From: Nematopogon swammerdamellus
Taxonomy: Eukaryota > Arthropoda > Insecta > Lepidoptera > Adelidae
DNA: 64,000 nt
Assembly (NCBI GenBank): GCA_946902875.1
Contig: OX336338.1
Coordinates: forward strand, 13,569,971 to 13,633,970
Reading direction: 5' to 3'
In this document: piece by piece, positions 42,779-55,082 of the stretch
Layout: each line of letters opens with the position of its first letter
Numbering within the stretch: the stretch's first letter is position 1
Notes under the pieces: generated by a model
Told to the model about the DNA's origin: nothing
The model's database searches: none
What the model saw: the letters and a program-made list of their open reading frames with translations, nothing else
Translations under genes and position numbers: made by a program

Positions 42779-43316
42779 TTTTTTTTTTAAATACGAATTT
42801 CACGCGAGCGAAGCCGCGGGGAACAGAAATAAAAATTGCACCAATGACAGCGACATAACTTCAAAAAAAATTTTTTATTTATAAAATAATTCGTTACCGG
42901 CCAGCTCACGTCGAGATGACAGTTCTCCGTTGTCAACTTGACATTTAAAATTGTTTTGCATTCGACGAATCCACACGAGATGAATCAAATAATCAAGAAA
43001 CCTTTACTTTGGACTACGTGATTTCAAATGCACAATGATATTTTTAATAATTTTAATTTTTATTATATTTTTTTATTTATTATGTCATTCCGGCATATAA
43101 ACTGCCACTATACAAAGTTTCGTCAAATACAGTTCAGTGGTTTTTGCGTGATGCGCGTACAGACAAACAAACAACAAAAATTTTAAAAACTGTTCTAACA
43201 TGTTCAGTATCTCTTTTTAAGCCACCCTGGTTAGTTTTTTTCCGAATACATTCAATGTACTTTCTTACCTTTACGATTTTATTATATGTATATATAGATA
43301 GATAGATTAGTATATA

Positions 43317-43763
43317 TAAAGTGTAGGTATATATATACATATTTATACATCTGTTATTATGATTATTTGGCAACTTTTAAAGTTTTCTCGTTTAAAATAT
43401 TTTATAACTCGAGAACCACTTTATCTATTTACATACGGTTTTCACTGTTACATTTTATCACTTCTCAGGATAGTGTTAAGCTATCAATCACAATGCTACG
43501 TTACATACAATACTATCGGTGGCCAGAGCAGTGAGCGAAAAGTCACGCAAAATTTTGGCTGTTCAGACATTTAACTTTATCTCAAAATGTATGACATTAT
43601 GTAAGTAAAATGAATAGTTTTGTGCACAACTACATAAGAATACCTATATGTTGATTTTTTCAGAATTTTCAAACAACTCTTAACAGGAAAAAGTTCGGCG
43701 ACAAAACTGCAGTTTTTGCCTGCACTTTTAAACGAAATATTTTTAAAGCAAACTTATTGATTA
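43317..43763. other. Spacer between Helitron-like copies 1 and 2
   Basis: AT-rich, 447 bp, with no repeat recognised. Confidence 0.5.
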
Positions 43764-45684
43764 CTAGCTGTTGCCCGCGGCTTCGCTCGCGTGAAATTCG
43801 TATTTCAAAGAAGAATCTAAGTAACTAAGGGCGAGGCCGAAGGCCGAGCTGCGTTCAGGTAAACGATAAATCTTCTCAAATAATGTAAGCAACTAACGGC
43901 GAGGCCGAAGGCCCAGCTGCATCCTGGAAGACAATAAACCTTCGCAAAGAAAGTAAGTAACTAAGGGCGAGGCCGAAGGCCGAGCTGCGTTCAGGAAGAC
44001 GATAAACCTTCTGGAAGAAAGGAAGGAACTAAGTGCGAGGCCGAAGGCCGAGCTGCGTTCAGGTAAACCAAAAACCCTCTTCCGTCTTCGGGCCTCGCCC
44101 ATAATGACTTCATTTCTTCGATAGAATAATGTCGTTTACTCCTCGTTTATTTATTTCATAAAATATAGCTTAGTTACCTACTTTATCCGAGATGATTTAG
44201 CTTATTCCTGAACGCAGCTCGGCCTCCGGCCTCGCCCTTAGTTACTTGCTTTCTTCGAGATGGTTTATTATTTATCAGAACGTGGCTCGGCCTTCGGTCT
44301 CGCCTTAGTTACTTACTTTCTTCAAGATGGTTTAGCTTATTCCTGAACACAGCTCGGCCTTCGGCCTCGCCCTAAGTTAGTGCTTTCTTCAAGATGGTTT
44401 ATTATTTATCAGAACGTAGCTCGGCCTTCGGCCTCGCCTTAATTACTTACTTTCTTCATGATGGTTTAGCTTCTTCCTAAACGCAGCTCGGCCTTCGGCC
44501 TCGCCCTTAGTTACTTGCTTTCTTCGAGATGGTTTATTATTTATCAGAACGTAGGTCGGCCTTCGGCCTCGCCTTAGTTACTTACTTTCTTCAAGATGGT
44601 TTAGCTTCTTCCTGAACGCAGCTCGGCCTTCGACCTCGCCCTTAGTTACTTGCTTTCTTCGAGATTGTTTATTATTTATCAGAACGAAGCTCGGCCTTCG
44701 GCCTCGCCTTAGTTACTTACTTTCTTCAATATGGTTTAGCTTCTTCCTGAACGCAGCTCGGCCTTCGGCCTCGCCCTTAGTTACTTGCTTTCTTCGATAT
44801 GGTTTATTATTTATCAGAATGTAGCTCGACCTTCGGCCTCGCCTTAGTTACTTACTTTCTTCAAGATGGTTTAGCTTCTTCCTGAACGCAGCTTGGCCTT
44901 TGGCCTCGCCCTTAGTTACTTGCTTTCTTCGAGATGGTTTATTATTTATCAGAACGTAACTCGGCCTTCGGCCTCGCCTTAGTTACTTACTTTCTTTAAG
45001 ATGATTTTGCTTCTTCCTGAATGCAGCTCGGCCTGCGGCCTCGCCCATAGTTACTTACTTTATTCCAGAATGTTTTTCTTCTTCCTGAAGTCAGCTCCGA
45101 CTTCCGCCTCGCCCTTAGTTACTTTCATCGAGAAAGAATATCGTTTACGTGAGCGCAGATCCGCCTTCGGCCCCGCCTTTAGTTACTTACTTTCTTTTTT
45201 TTAAATACGAATTTCACGCGAGCGAAGCCGCGGGCAATAGAAATATAAATTTGCACCAATGACAGCGACATAAGTTCAACTTAAATTTTTTAATTTTTTT
45301 ATTTATCAAAAAATTTGTCACCGGCCAGCTCACTTCGAGATGATAGTTCTCCGTTGTCAACTTGACATTTAAAATTGTTTTTACCTTTACTTTGGATTAC
45401 GTGATTTTAAATGCGCAATAATATTTAAAAATAATTTTTATTTTTATTATATTTTTTTTGTGTATTATGTTATTCCGGCATATAAACTGCCATTATACAA
45501 AGTTTCGTCTAATTCCGTTCAGTGGTTTTTGCGTGATGCGCGTACAGACAAACAAACAAACAAAAATTTTAAAAACTGTTCTAACATGTTCAGTATCTCA
45601 TTTTAAGCCACCCTGGTTAGTTTTTTTCCGAATACATTCAATGTACAGACTTTCTTACCTCTACGATTTTATTATATGTATAGA
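43764..45684 (-). mobile_element. Helitron-like element filled with a palindromic minisatellite, copy 2
   Basis: Same orientation, ends and order as copy 1. Minus monomers occupy 43826-44080 (four), plus monomers 44081-45188 (about 16), followed by the inverted end (45205-45243) and the unique tail with GTGGTTTTTGCGTGATGCGC. The monomer number on each side differs from copy 1, so the arrays expand and contract within the element. Confidence 0.75.
44081..45188 (+). repeat. Minisatellite, plus-strand half, copy 2
   Basis: About 16 monomers, with the same 68/67-bp alternation as copy 1. Most monomers differ by only one to three bases from each other. Confidence 0.9.
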
Positions 45685-45849
45685 TAGCAAAGTTATATAC
45701 TTTTTAAATTGCCTTAACAATACCTATAGAATGACATTATATTTGATTAAAAAAAAAAAGATTTCTTTCACATTTTGGGATACCCTGTACTTCCTACAAG
45801 ACCATTAAACAAACTTTATCTATAATATATCAGCGGCAAAAATTATACG
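45685..45849. other. No gene recognised
   Basis: AT-rich flank. Confidence 0.35.
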
Positions 45850-45982
45850 TAATTTGGCGTGAGTTTCATCGAAATCGGATCAGTAGGTCCAGAGATATCT
45901 GCGTGTGACCGACAGACAGACACAAGAGCGATCCCATAAGGGTCCCTTTTTTCGCATTTTGCGACGGGACCCTGAAAACATT
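45850..45982 (+). mobile_element. GTCY-type MITE end fragment
   Basis: GACCGACAGACAGACACAAG, GCGATCCCATAAGGGTCCC and GCGACGGGACCCTGAAAAC. Confidence 0.65.
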
Positions 45983-48744
45983 AAATTTTGGTAAGACATG
46001 ACATGAGACATGCATGACTGAGCGCGTCCCGCGTCCGAGACGTTTTGTAATTGAAATTTAGTAAGGTATAGGCGATAGTACCTATTAAGTATTCTGTGGT
46101 ATAGGTTGGTATGTCAGTATTAGTTGAACATTTGTGATAAGTACCTAGGTGTTGCTTGATGTATGTGAATACATAAATAGCACATAGTATCGTTAGTCAC
46201 GTCTCCGATTCACTATGAAGTGTCTCGCTGAATGCTTCAGACGTATTTTTCAGAAGATGTTTATTCAGGTGGAGATACAGCACGTTGACGTCGCCTCATG
46301 GTAGTTGCGTCGTATTCATTTGAGATTTTTAGTATACCTAGTTTTATTTCATTACTTTGTTAGCTGAACGACTTCTCATTAGATGATCAGGTACCCATCC
46401 ATCGGTCATCCATCTAACTGAACATGAGGTTAGCTCATGAAGTCATGACTCACGACGAGTATTCTTGACTGCAGTTTGTAATTAAATTATTGAAAATTCT
46501 TATTTGAGCCCTATGCTGTCACTAGTTAGGAGTCCTTGTGGAGTCCTTAGTCGGTAGAATATTTTTTTTTGCTAAGTGATAAGTTGATAACCTTAGTAGT
46601 CTTTTACGACATGCACGGGGAAAGATGCAGTGCGGCTTTTCTTTTTAGTGCCGGCTCCACATGGTTCTACGCAAATTATCTTTCCGTATTTACTACATAC
46701 ATTTATTTCATAGATTTACGGATATGTGCCTATGTAAGTAGCTACAATGCACGATAGATCATGTGGCACTTTTCAACAAAAATAACTTTAACAAAATAGG
46801 TATATTCCTAACCATTTTTAACAGACTTACAAAATAAAACTTTTATTTGACACACAACAACATCACGCCTGTTTCCCAATAAACGGATTGTTATTGTTTT
46901 TTTTTTATAGTTTATTGAACATTCTTATGGCGGTAAGACTGCACTCGTACTTGTCACAATTTGTTCTAACTGGTTCTATTACACCCACGAAGAAGAAACT
47001 TGGTAGTTTGGTTATTTTTTATACGTATAGATGTCCACGTCATGCCACTATATTATTTGGAATATTTTAAGGATGTTATATTCATCCCAAAACTATTATT
47101 TATTGAATGATGTCCCGAGGATGCAGGAATATTTTTATTTAATTTAAGTTGTTACATTTCTGTTTAATTTAATTTTTCTTTGTCTAATGAAGATTTACAC
47201 CATTATTTATATTATAAGTAGATATAATCTGTCATACATGACGCCGCAACAAATTTTACTATAATTTTATGGCAAGTGCTGCACTTCTTCTGCAACATTT
47301 TACATATTGTGCACTAAGGGAAATGATTTATTTGCTAGCAACAATATCTAATCGCAGGCAGATCTCATTGTAAGTATTGCTTCGTGTGCCGTAGGGAACA
47401 ATTTAAAACAATCGTATCATTCATAGTCTCTTATCCTACATGTTTTACATATATTTTTTTAGAAATAATAATAATATTTTATACCTACTTTGTACACATC
47501 AATACTAATAATAAATCTGTAAGGGATGGTCATGGAATAAGTTTTTTTTTTCTTTTATGAGATATTGCGTTTGTGGACTCTATGTATGATGGATACAAAA
47601 ACTAAATTGACGATTTTTAGAAATTATTTCTCTATTATGTATGTATGTATGTCCCTCCCTAACTTTTAAAGCGATGATCATTCGAATTCGATGAAACGTA
47701 GTACAAGCACATTTAACTATACGAGTACGAGACACGTGAAGTTCACCACCGCAGCGGCGGAGGCGCGGCTAATAAAACAATTATAAAGCGGGTGCATGCT
47801 TGGAACTTGGAACTAACGTATAAAAATCAACTATGATTGTATCGTCTAACTAACATCGTCGTTCGCCTAAAAATAATGAAATATAATTTTATTATATCTT
47901 CGCGAGAACAGTCCTGTCTGTGAAGATAATGAACCGGGCCCAGTAGAGTGTGACATGACCGTTCTCGAGAACTGGCGGTTTGATTGTACGAGTACTTGTA
48001 GTAAGGCACCTCGGTACCTACAAGGTTGTACTTTAGGTCAAGTTGCTGGTGGATAATCACAATATCGCCAATTCACAAGATCCTTTATCGGTCTCCAGAA
48101 ATAATTATTGACAATTTTGCCACGGAATCGAAATTTTACTGGAAATATCGCACTAAGTTCTCGATTTTGCTGCTACTGTATGATATCATCGGAGTAGTCG
48201 ATTGGTCATTATTACAACAACAATTACTTTGATAAATAACTTGCGTGTTTGTTTCACCTATAATACATTCAACTAGTATTCCACGGCCATGAAAGTCATA
48301 GCCATCTTTTTAATTTATCTAGACTTTGAAGAATCGTAATAGCGTACAAATTTAATTCACACTCACCGAAATGAGGTAGAAGCAGATTCTGACTCTACCT
48401 AATTAAGTTTGCATAAAGAGGTTTAAAAATTATTCATATTTCGCGATCGACAATTTGAAGGCGATGCAATTCAATGTGACCTTCATTCGAGTTTCTATTT
48501 AAAATACCAAATGATAGTAATACTATTTGTATTAATTTACAGTTTCCACAATTTTACAAAACAGGCAGACTTATGGCTTAAAGCCATCTCTGCCAGTCGA
48601 CCTGAAACATGTGTTTCAAAGTTACCAGAAACAAAACGGACAAGAGAAAAACAATCATTGAAATAGTACTAACAAATACAAATTATGTAACAAAATGATA
48701 ACTAATTTTCTCGCACGATACCTATAAACAATATTAGTGTAAGT
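45983..48744. other. No gene; repeat head fragment at 46598-46665
   Basis: 46598-46665 (minus) matches the head seen at 14262 (TTTTACGACATGCACGGGG, GATGCAGTGCGGC). 47505-47770 resembles the dispersed terminus type at 985 and contains TATGTATG units. The rest is AT-rich. Confidence 0.45.
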
Positions 48745-48916
48745 ATCATCATCATCATCATCAGCCTATATCGGTCCACTGCTGGACATAGGCCTCTCCC
48801 AAGTGTAAGTATACATAACTAAATATCACATTTTATTTCTTTAAAATAAAGTACATATATACGAGAGGCCTATGTCCAGCAGTGGACCGATACAGGCTGA
48901 TGATGATGATGATGAT
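48745..48916. mobile_element. Fold-back element with (ATC)n ends
   Basis: Left arm 48745-48798: (ATC)6, CAGCCTATATCGGTCCACTG, CTGGACATAGGCCTCTC. Right arm 48863-48916 is its complement with one or two mismatches, ending in (GAT)n. The loop is 64 nt of AT-rich DNA. The arm sequence is a familiar dispersed lepidopteran repeat. Confidence 0.8.
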
Positions 48917-51190
48917 ACGACAAAATAGCTAAACAATGTAGCTAATTTGTCACCTAAGCTTTTAATATCTCGAACATCAAATCGGACCTGATATCACTTT
49001 TAGAATTACTTACAGGTGTTTCATCTGTGACTGGACGAAACACCTGTACGTGATAAGTTCACCTTTGCGTCACAATATGTAAAAGTTTATTTCAAAAGCC
49101 ACAGAACAGTGGTCGGCGACCCTCGTCTCCCAGCGACGCCATTTTGTGCTCTCTTGTTGAAGCAATGTTCAATGAACAATGAGCAAATTGTATGTAAGTG
49201 GAGCTTATTTCTAAAAGAAAAAATACTTATAATATTTTGTTAACTTTGACTTATTTATGTACACTACCTACCATCCAATACTTTATGCCAGTGGCTCCCA
49301 AACTTTTCTTTTCACTTATCAAGGTGTTTTATCTTCGTCTAGCTTACACTTCATCCGTATCGGGTTAGCAGTTTTCACGTGATGCATAACCAACCCAATA
49401 GACTAACAAAACAAGCCGATAAACAGACGACGATTCCAAAAATTCGTCCTTAATAATAACATATGTCCTGCAAACGGATTCCAATTAAAAAAAGATTACT
49501 TTACTTAACTTATTAAGTAACGTATCATAATAATTGATTTCAATCGTAACACGTCCGTGAAAACCCCATGTGAATTGATTGAGTAGTTCTTGATTTATAA
49601 GCGAACGTAGAATATACGACTTTGTGTGGCGAGGGCGAGCGGTCGCGGCGCATCGGTGGTTGCAGATTTTGAGTCTTATTAGTTAGAACAAAAGTGTAGG
49701 TAAGTACTAGTGTTTTTAAATTTGAACGAATTTTTTTTTCTGGAACGTAAATACGAGTATCAGAGACATACAGGGTTGAAGACACTGAGGAGAGATATTT
49801 AATCAAGTATTACGTATCTAGTGTTACGCTATCGATTCATGTCGTCAAGCATACCTCTATGTATAAGCAGCGCTTCCTGGAACCTATGTACTTGCATTTT
49901 GGAATTGCTTAGCGCAAACTTCAAGCAGCGTATACATGCTTTTAAGTCAAATAAAAAAATATATTTTGCATTGCAATGATCAGTGGTTTTATAAAGTGTA
50001 CCTAAATATGTGTAGAAGTGTGTCTAAATATGTGTAGATGTGTGTGTATGTGTATCGCTAGATCGAATAGTTTGTTGTATAATTCTGAGTTGCGGGCGAG
50101 GATAGCGACCGCTCGGATTCGGAGAATGGAAAATGTGAAAAATGAAACATCACTTCCTGGCAATTTACACATCCGGTTCGGTCGATACTGTGGATAATGT
50201 GCGCGCGCGCAATCTGTTGTGTCCGCCGCCCCCCCACTCACACTCCGTACCTCCTCACCGCACCGTGCGCTGCGGGGAAACAATAAAAAAAAAACTTCAA
50301 ATATCATAATATTAATTTAAAATTTTTATATATTTTTTATAGTATTATTAAACTATAATTCTAATACTAATACTATTGTTCGATATTAAGTATTTGTATT
50401 AGTATTTAAATATTTATACATAGTGTGTTTGAGAAATTTGTTGTAGACTTTTAATGGGGCGATAGAGGAGGTCCCTCTTATAACGAAGTGTTACTCATTT
50501 ATAAGACAAATTTACTACCTAATGTCACTGTAGATTTACATTTTTTTTTCATGCCTCTCTGACCATAATATTCATAAAACCCTTATGAAAGTAAATATGT
50601 ATTTTCAATTTACTTATTTCATTATATTTCTATATCTTTTGTGTGGTTCGTCCTTTACGCTATACGAGCAATGATTTGGTCATCAGACTCTGTATATTAT
50701 GTACAAAATTTGAACTTTTTTCGGTCCAGTAGATTCGGAGAAAATAAGCTGTGACAGACGGACAGACAGACAGATAGACAGACACAAGAGTGATCCTATA
50801 AGGTTCCGTTTTATTTTTCCTCAATTAAGGTACGGAACCATAAAAACGAAGAAACTAAGAAGGAGAGCCGTAGAAAATGCTGTAATCGGGCTGCCTATTA
50901 GTGCCTGCCTACTCGACGGCAGACGATGCTCATGACTATTATAGTCATGACATGACCGTACGATTAGGTCGTCAATAAGCCCTGTAGTAATTAATTCGAT
51001 TTCTAATAATACGGAAAAAATAAAATGGAAAATAAAAAAAAACTAGTTTTTTCTTTTCTACATAAAATAATACGAAAATAATTCAATTAATTTGTACATA
51101 TTAGTAAATCATGTAGGTATATAGTAGAATTAATAAATTTTCTTTTGAACTTTTGGTCACAGCCACCCGTGCCGGTTTTTATTTTATTTA
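48917..51190. other. No gene; weak hAT-like ends, GC kernel, GTCY fragment
   Basis: CAGTGGTCGGCGACC (49107) and CAGTGGCTCCCAAACTTTTC (49291) resemble hAT termini without partners. 50195-50280 is GC-rich. 50740-50845 (plus) is a GTCY-type end: ACAGACGGACAGACAGACAG and GGTACGGAACCATAAAAAC. 50926-50960 holds a small palindrome, CATGACTATTATAGTCATG. Confidence 0.45.
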
Positions 51191-51194
51191 ATTT

Positions 51195-51560
51195 TTAATC
51201 CTGTATGAGTGGCTGAGTCAGAGGGGCCATAGCCAGCACATTCTCCGACCAGCCAATATCACCTCCGAGAAGGTAGATGCCATATCGGAGACTTTCATTT
51301 GGATTGCTGGCTATACTGGACTAGAGGCGAACACAGCCGCGGCTGCTTGCTGCCATCTCACATCCAGTACGATGGTACCAACCCAGTCGGCTATAAATTT
51401 ATGCCTACCACCTAGTAAGGGGCAAGGGAAGGGGAGGGTAGGTATGCAAGTGGATTTTCCGGCAGAAAAACTCATTGGTGCATGTCGGACCTATTCGAAC
51501 CTCGGACCCTGATATCAAGAGTCCAAGCCAAGACCGCGCCGTGCACCCGCTGCTAACTTA
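51195..51560 (-). mobile_element. tRNA-headed SINE, worn copy
   Basis: Reverse complement of the 5698 family: GTGGCTGAGTCAGAGGGGCC at the 3' end, GGATTGCTGGCTATACTGGA, CCTAGTAAGGGGCAAGGGAA, AAAAACTCATTGGTGC and a box B-like GAGGTTCGAATAGG in complement near 51505. Confidence 0.75.
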
Positions 51561-53021
51561 CACTGTCAGGTCACATATGTACAACTACTGAACATTCTGC
51601 ACATCGTACATACAATGAGTTGTTTACGGGCGATATTATCAGCGCTGCGCCGCACATAGTAATGGCCATGTCATGTGATTGCCATGTCCGAGATTCAAAC
51701 GAAAATAATCGCACTTCTAGACCGTGCGCTCGTATTGTGATTTGTGAATGAAATAATTGCAGAAAAGTCACCTTTGTACAGTAACGTTGTAGTTTCGTTG
51801 CATAAGTTGGCTATTTCTTAGATAATTAATTATGGAATTTGAAATTATTTATTTTGTTTTAGTTTTTTATTTGTATTTATTTATTCCGGAAATACAAACA
51901 ATTACATACATGTAGTAGTTATAAAGAAAGTAAACAATTTAAACTAATTACATAGGTATGTAACCAGCGACGTATTTCAGAAGTAGGTAGTAAGTATAAG
52001 GATAGGCGACATCTACAAAAATATACACGAATGAGAATAAAATTGACAATATTTGTGAAGCAACACCGAAGGTATTAATGACGCAAAAGGATTGGTCAAG
52101 TTACCAAAGAAGAGAAAAAAAAAATTAGAGATTTACAAAACACTAACAAATAATAATTCACATATAGTATTACAACTGATACTATAATAATAACTGTGTA
52201 GGAGGTTTATTTATTAGTCATATGGCCCTATTCCGTCGATGCAAAACATGCGAACAGTGAGCGTTTTGGCTTATATTTTATGGGCCATTTGTTAGAATAA
52301 TTTTCGAAACCAAATAGGTACATACTCATATTTTTCAATCGGATTTTTTTTTCTTTTCAATAAAAATATAATATGAATTATATTTATAACATGCTTAGTG
52401 ATTTATTTCTTATAACATGTAACTTTTGAACAAAAAAAAACACGACAGGGGACCATAAATTACGTTTTTTTAGAAGAAATTGTTAAGAAAATCAAGACAC
52501 CTATACAGAAAATATTCTGTAGAAATACAAGAAAAAGATGAGAACGATTATTTATCCTGCTTGTTTTATTAGTTTTTATATAGGTTGACTCTGGAAAAAA
52601 CTGCTAAAAGCACCATGTTAGCAATTGTTTACGACAAGGTGGGGTTTGAAGGGGTTTGTTAAGTAAATAAGCCATATTTTGAGTACAATTTTTTTTATAA
52701 AGTTCTCTTTATTCTTTGCTTTCGTGATCAATTTTTATATTTGTTCTGTGTGGCCTGGTTTCTCTGAAATAGATTTTTGAAAATTTCAAAAATCTCGTTT
52801 TCTCCTAAAATTTGTATATCGCAGCCTTAACTGCAATAACTAAGAGAGCTCGAATTCAATTTTCTTCCAATCATTAATCAAATGTTCAGTTTTTATTCCG
52901 ATTTTTTTTTTTCGTGTTGCACTTGTGAAACCTTCATGAGTCCAAATGTTATCTCGACACGAAAAGAACTGAATTTAATTAAAACTTAATTAAAACGGAA
53001 ATAATGTCTACAACAACTTGT
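51561..53021. other. AT-rich DNA, no gene recognised
   Basis: Only chance frames and homopolymer runs. Confidence 0.45.
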
Positions 53022-53352
53022 CAGCCTCGGTAGCTACGTGGGTGCGGTCAGTGCTTGGATGGGTGACCGCTTGACCGTTGGAGGCTGACCGTTGTTCGGA
53101 TTCCACGTAAAACTGTAGATCCCTTCCCTTCTTACCTTACTCAGTGGTAGGGTTTATCCCGCCCGGTTTTGTACCACCGCACTGAATGAAACGTCGGTCG
53201 AAACGGCTATGTAAATAGTTCGTGTTTTCCGTCCAGTTCAGTGTAACCCTCGGTGTAGCCGACATGAAATGAAGGGAAGCACTGATATGGCACCTAGTTC
53301 ACGGATGTTGTAGGTGATGTAGCCAACAGTGTCAGTTACCAGAAAAAAAACA
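53022..53352 (+). mobile_element. Composite-head SINE with internal head deletion
   Basis: CAGCCTCGGTAGCTACGTGG joins directly to GTGCGGTCAGTGCTTGGATG, losing the DNA between box A and the 5S-like stretch. Box B (GTTCGGATTCC), body and 3' end follow, with a shortened 3' part. Confidence 0.8.
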
Positions 53353-54070
53353 ATGCTTTATGCGTTTCCATCGCAGAAGGTTTCCATAGAAATAATTTTT
53401 TACGTCGGTTACATTTTACTGGGACGATTTTTTACGACCAAGCAATTTTGATGTGCAAAAAAAGGAGGTGCAAAATAAGCACTTATGTAATATATTACCT
53501 ATTACAAAGTGCAATATTATATGAATCAAGAAACACACGTACTGCACTGCTAAGTTAAAAGACGGAGATATTCCATAAATAGTTAAACCATTCTCAAACA
53601 AATTGGCGAAACATAGAGAGGTGAATAACTCCGCCGAGAATAAACCAACCGTCAGTTATTTCCACGCGACCGGCCAGTGGCTAAATCCACATAGAGGTAC
53701 GCGTTCCAGCGCCGAAAAAGATTGGCGTAACATTTTACTCTAAATCGATTTGGCGACATTCGCTTCCGTCACTCACGCGCTCATCCATCCGCACACGACA
53801 CACGCTTTAAACGAACATACTTGTACCTATTACAGTCCTTGTATACAACCTTGCCACACTGATTTGTTTGACGCGCCCATGTATTCATACTGGAGCAGAG
53901 AGCAAGCAAACGTTCGAAAAAGTTCCACTGAACATTTTGATATGAAAACACCTCATAATAACTCTAAATGTGTGCCGCTGCCGCGCCGGTTTGGAATCTA
54001 CTCGTAAGTGTATCGCTGATGGTAGTAATTTGAAATCAGTCCTTATACCTACTTTAAAAAATATAAAAGA
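53353..54070. other. No gene recognised
   Basis: Unassigned; only chance frames. Confidence 0.4.
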
Positions 54071-54120
54071 CATCGAAAAGCTAATAGAATATATGAATAT
54101 ATTCTATTAGCTTTTCGATG
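54071..54120. repeat. 50-bp perfect palindrome
   Basis: Arms of 24 bp starting CATCGAAAAGCTAATAGAAT meet across a 2-nt centre (GA). It would form a cruciform or a very tight hairpin. Confidence 0.9.
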
Positions 54121-54769
54121 AACAAGTAAATAGCACTGACTAGAAATAATGTAGGCGGACTCCTTGTCTATTCGAATTAAGAATCCTTCTACAAGCAGTT
54201 GTAGGTATGTGATACAACGGCTTACAATTTTGTTTTAAGCATCCATCACGATATAATATGTATTAATTCATATAATTTGTGTAGATATTGACATTCCCCC
54301 CAAAATCCCAACATTCCTAATATTTCCTACAGTTTATTTTTAATTTAAGGACATTATTATTTGGTCGTAGATACTATGTGGCATATTTAGATTTCCGTTT
54401 AAAGCATCCTGTTGTAATTCAGTTCAGTTTATTAATTACTTAACCCAATTGGTAGTTTATCATTGCACTTGGACACGTCAAACATTTTTAACCCCATTCT
54501 GTTAGAATACTTACGAAAAAGAACGGGCAAGAATACTGTTTGCGAGTCACCGTCCAGAGTCCTATGGGTACTCTACCTACTAAGTAACTCTAAGAAGGCA
54601 GGGATGATGTTGGGAAAATATGAAAAAGTAACTTAGGTATTGGAAATAGGAAAATACGTGCACTTAAAAATGCAAACAAAAATAAAAGCGTTGCACCATG
54701 TTAGGTCCTAGATTCTAGGACATCTACATAAATGTGTACTTACTTGACGAGCCGACGAATCTAGGCCAT
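54121..54769. other. AT-rich DNA
   Basis: Nothing recognised. Confidence 0.4.
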
Positions 54770-54950
54770 AATGTCTTCTGTAGTGGGGTAGGCAGACAAC
54801 GAATCTCCACGTGCCACGATCCCCTGACACACCTTTGCCGCCTCTCTCTTCCACTGTCATAATGTTCTTCATACATGCTCGTCGGTTACGGGTACTACGC
54901 ACCTTTTTGAGCACGTATGTCCGATCTGGTCTAGGTACGTGCGTCTAGGG
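54770..54950 (-). pseudogene. RTE-like LINE tail fragment
   Basis: Minus frame: [17 protein letters not shown] and DRGTWRFVV, the same block as at 7479. Small deletions relative to that copy. Confidence 0.75.
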
Positions 54951-54974
54951 AAAATTGAAATGTAAAAAATTTAC

Positions 54975-55082
54975 CTTTTTTTTTTATTTATTGTTTTTTT
55001 ATCGATAGCGCGACATGTGGCATCGTTTCACCTATAAGTAGGTGTCTAACGATGTCCATGGACATTCTGTGATGCACGGATT
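54975..55082 (-). mobile_element. LINE 3' fragment (family of 8040)
   Basis: Poly(T), GACATGTGGCATCGTTTCAC, TAGGTGTCTAACGATGTCC and TTCTGTGATGCACGG match 12240-12325. Confidence 0.65.

Larger units (their letters stand above)
41310..43316 (-). mobile_element. Helitron-like element filled with a palindromic minisatellite, copy 1
   Basis: On the minus strand the 3' end reads hairpin (CGCGAGCGAAGCCGCG), 8 nt, CTAG and a flanking T. The 5' end reads TCTATC.. after an A, near 43316. The interior consists of minus monomers (41372-41885), a hinge, plus monomers (41886-42778), then an inverted copy of the Helitron 3' end (GAATTTCACGCGAGCGAAGC, near 42799), then about 500 bp of unique tail with GTGGTTTTTGCGTGATGCGC. 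There is no coding capacity, so a rolling-circle helicase would have to act in trans. The Helitron call rests on the ends and the A/T target; the internal array is the unusual part. Confidence 0.75.

Noticed and set aside
41372..45188. CRISPR-like array of regular repeats
   Set aside because: The repeats have no unique spacers, lie in an insect genome, and are a direct minisatellite in two orientations.
42571..45204. Frames such as RSSAFGLA..YLLSS across the arrays
   Set aside because: They are translated minisatellite monomers; the same peptide appears wherever the monomer does.
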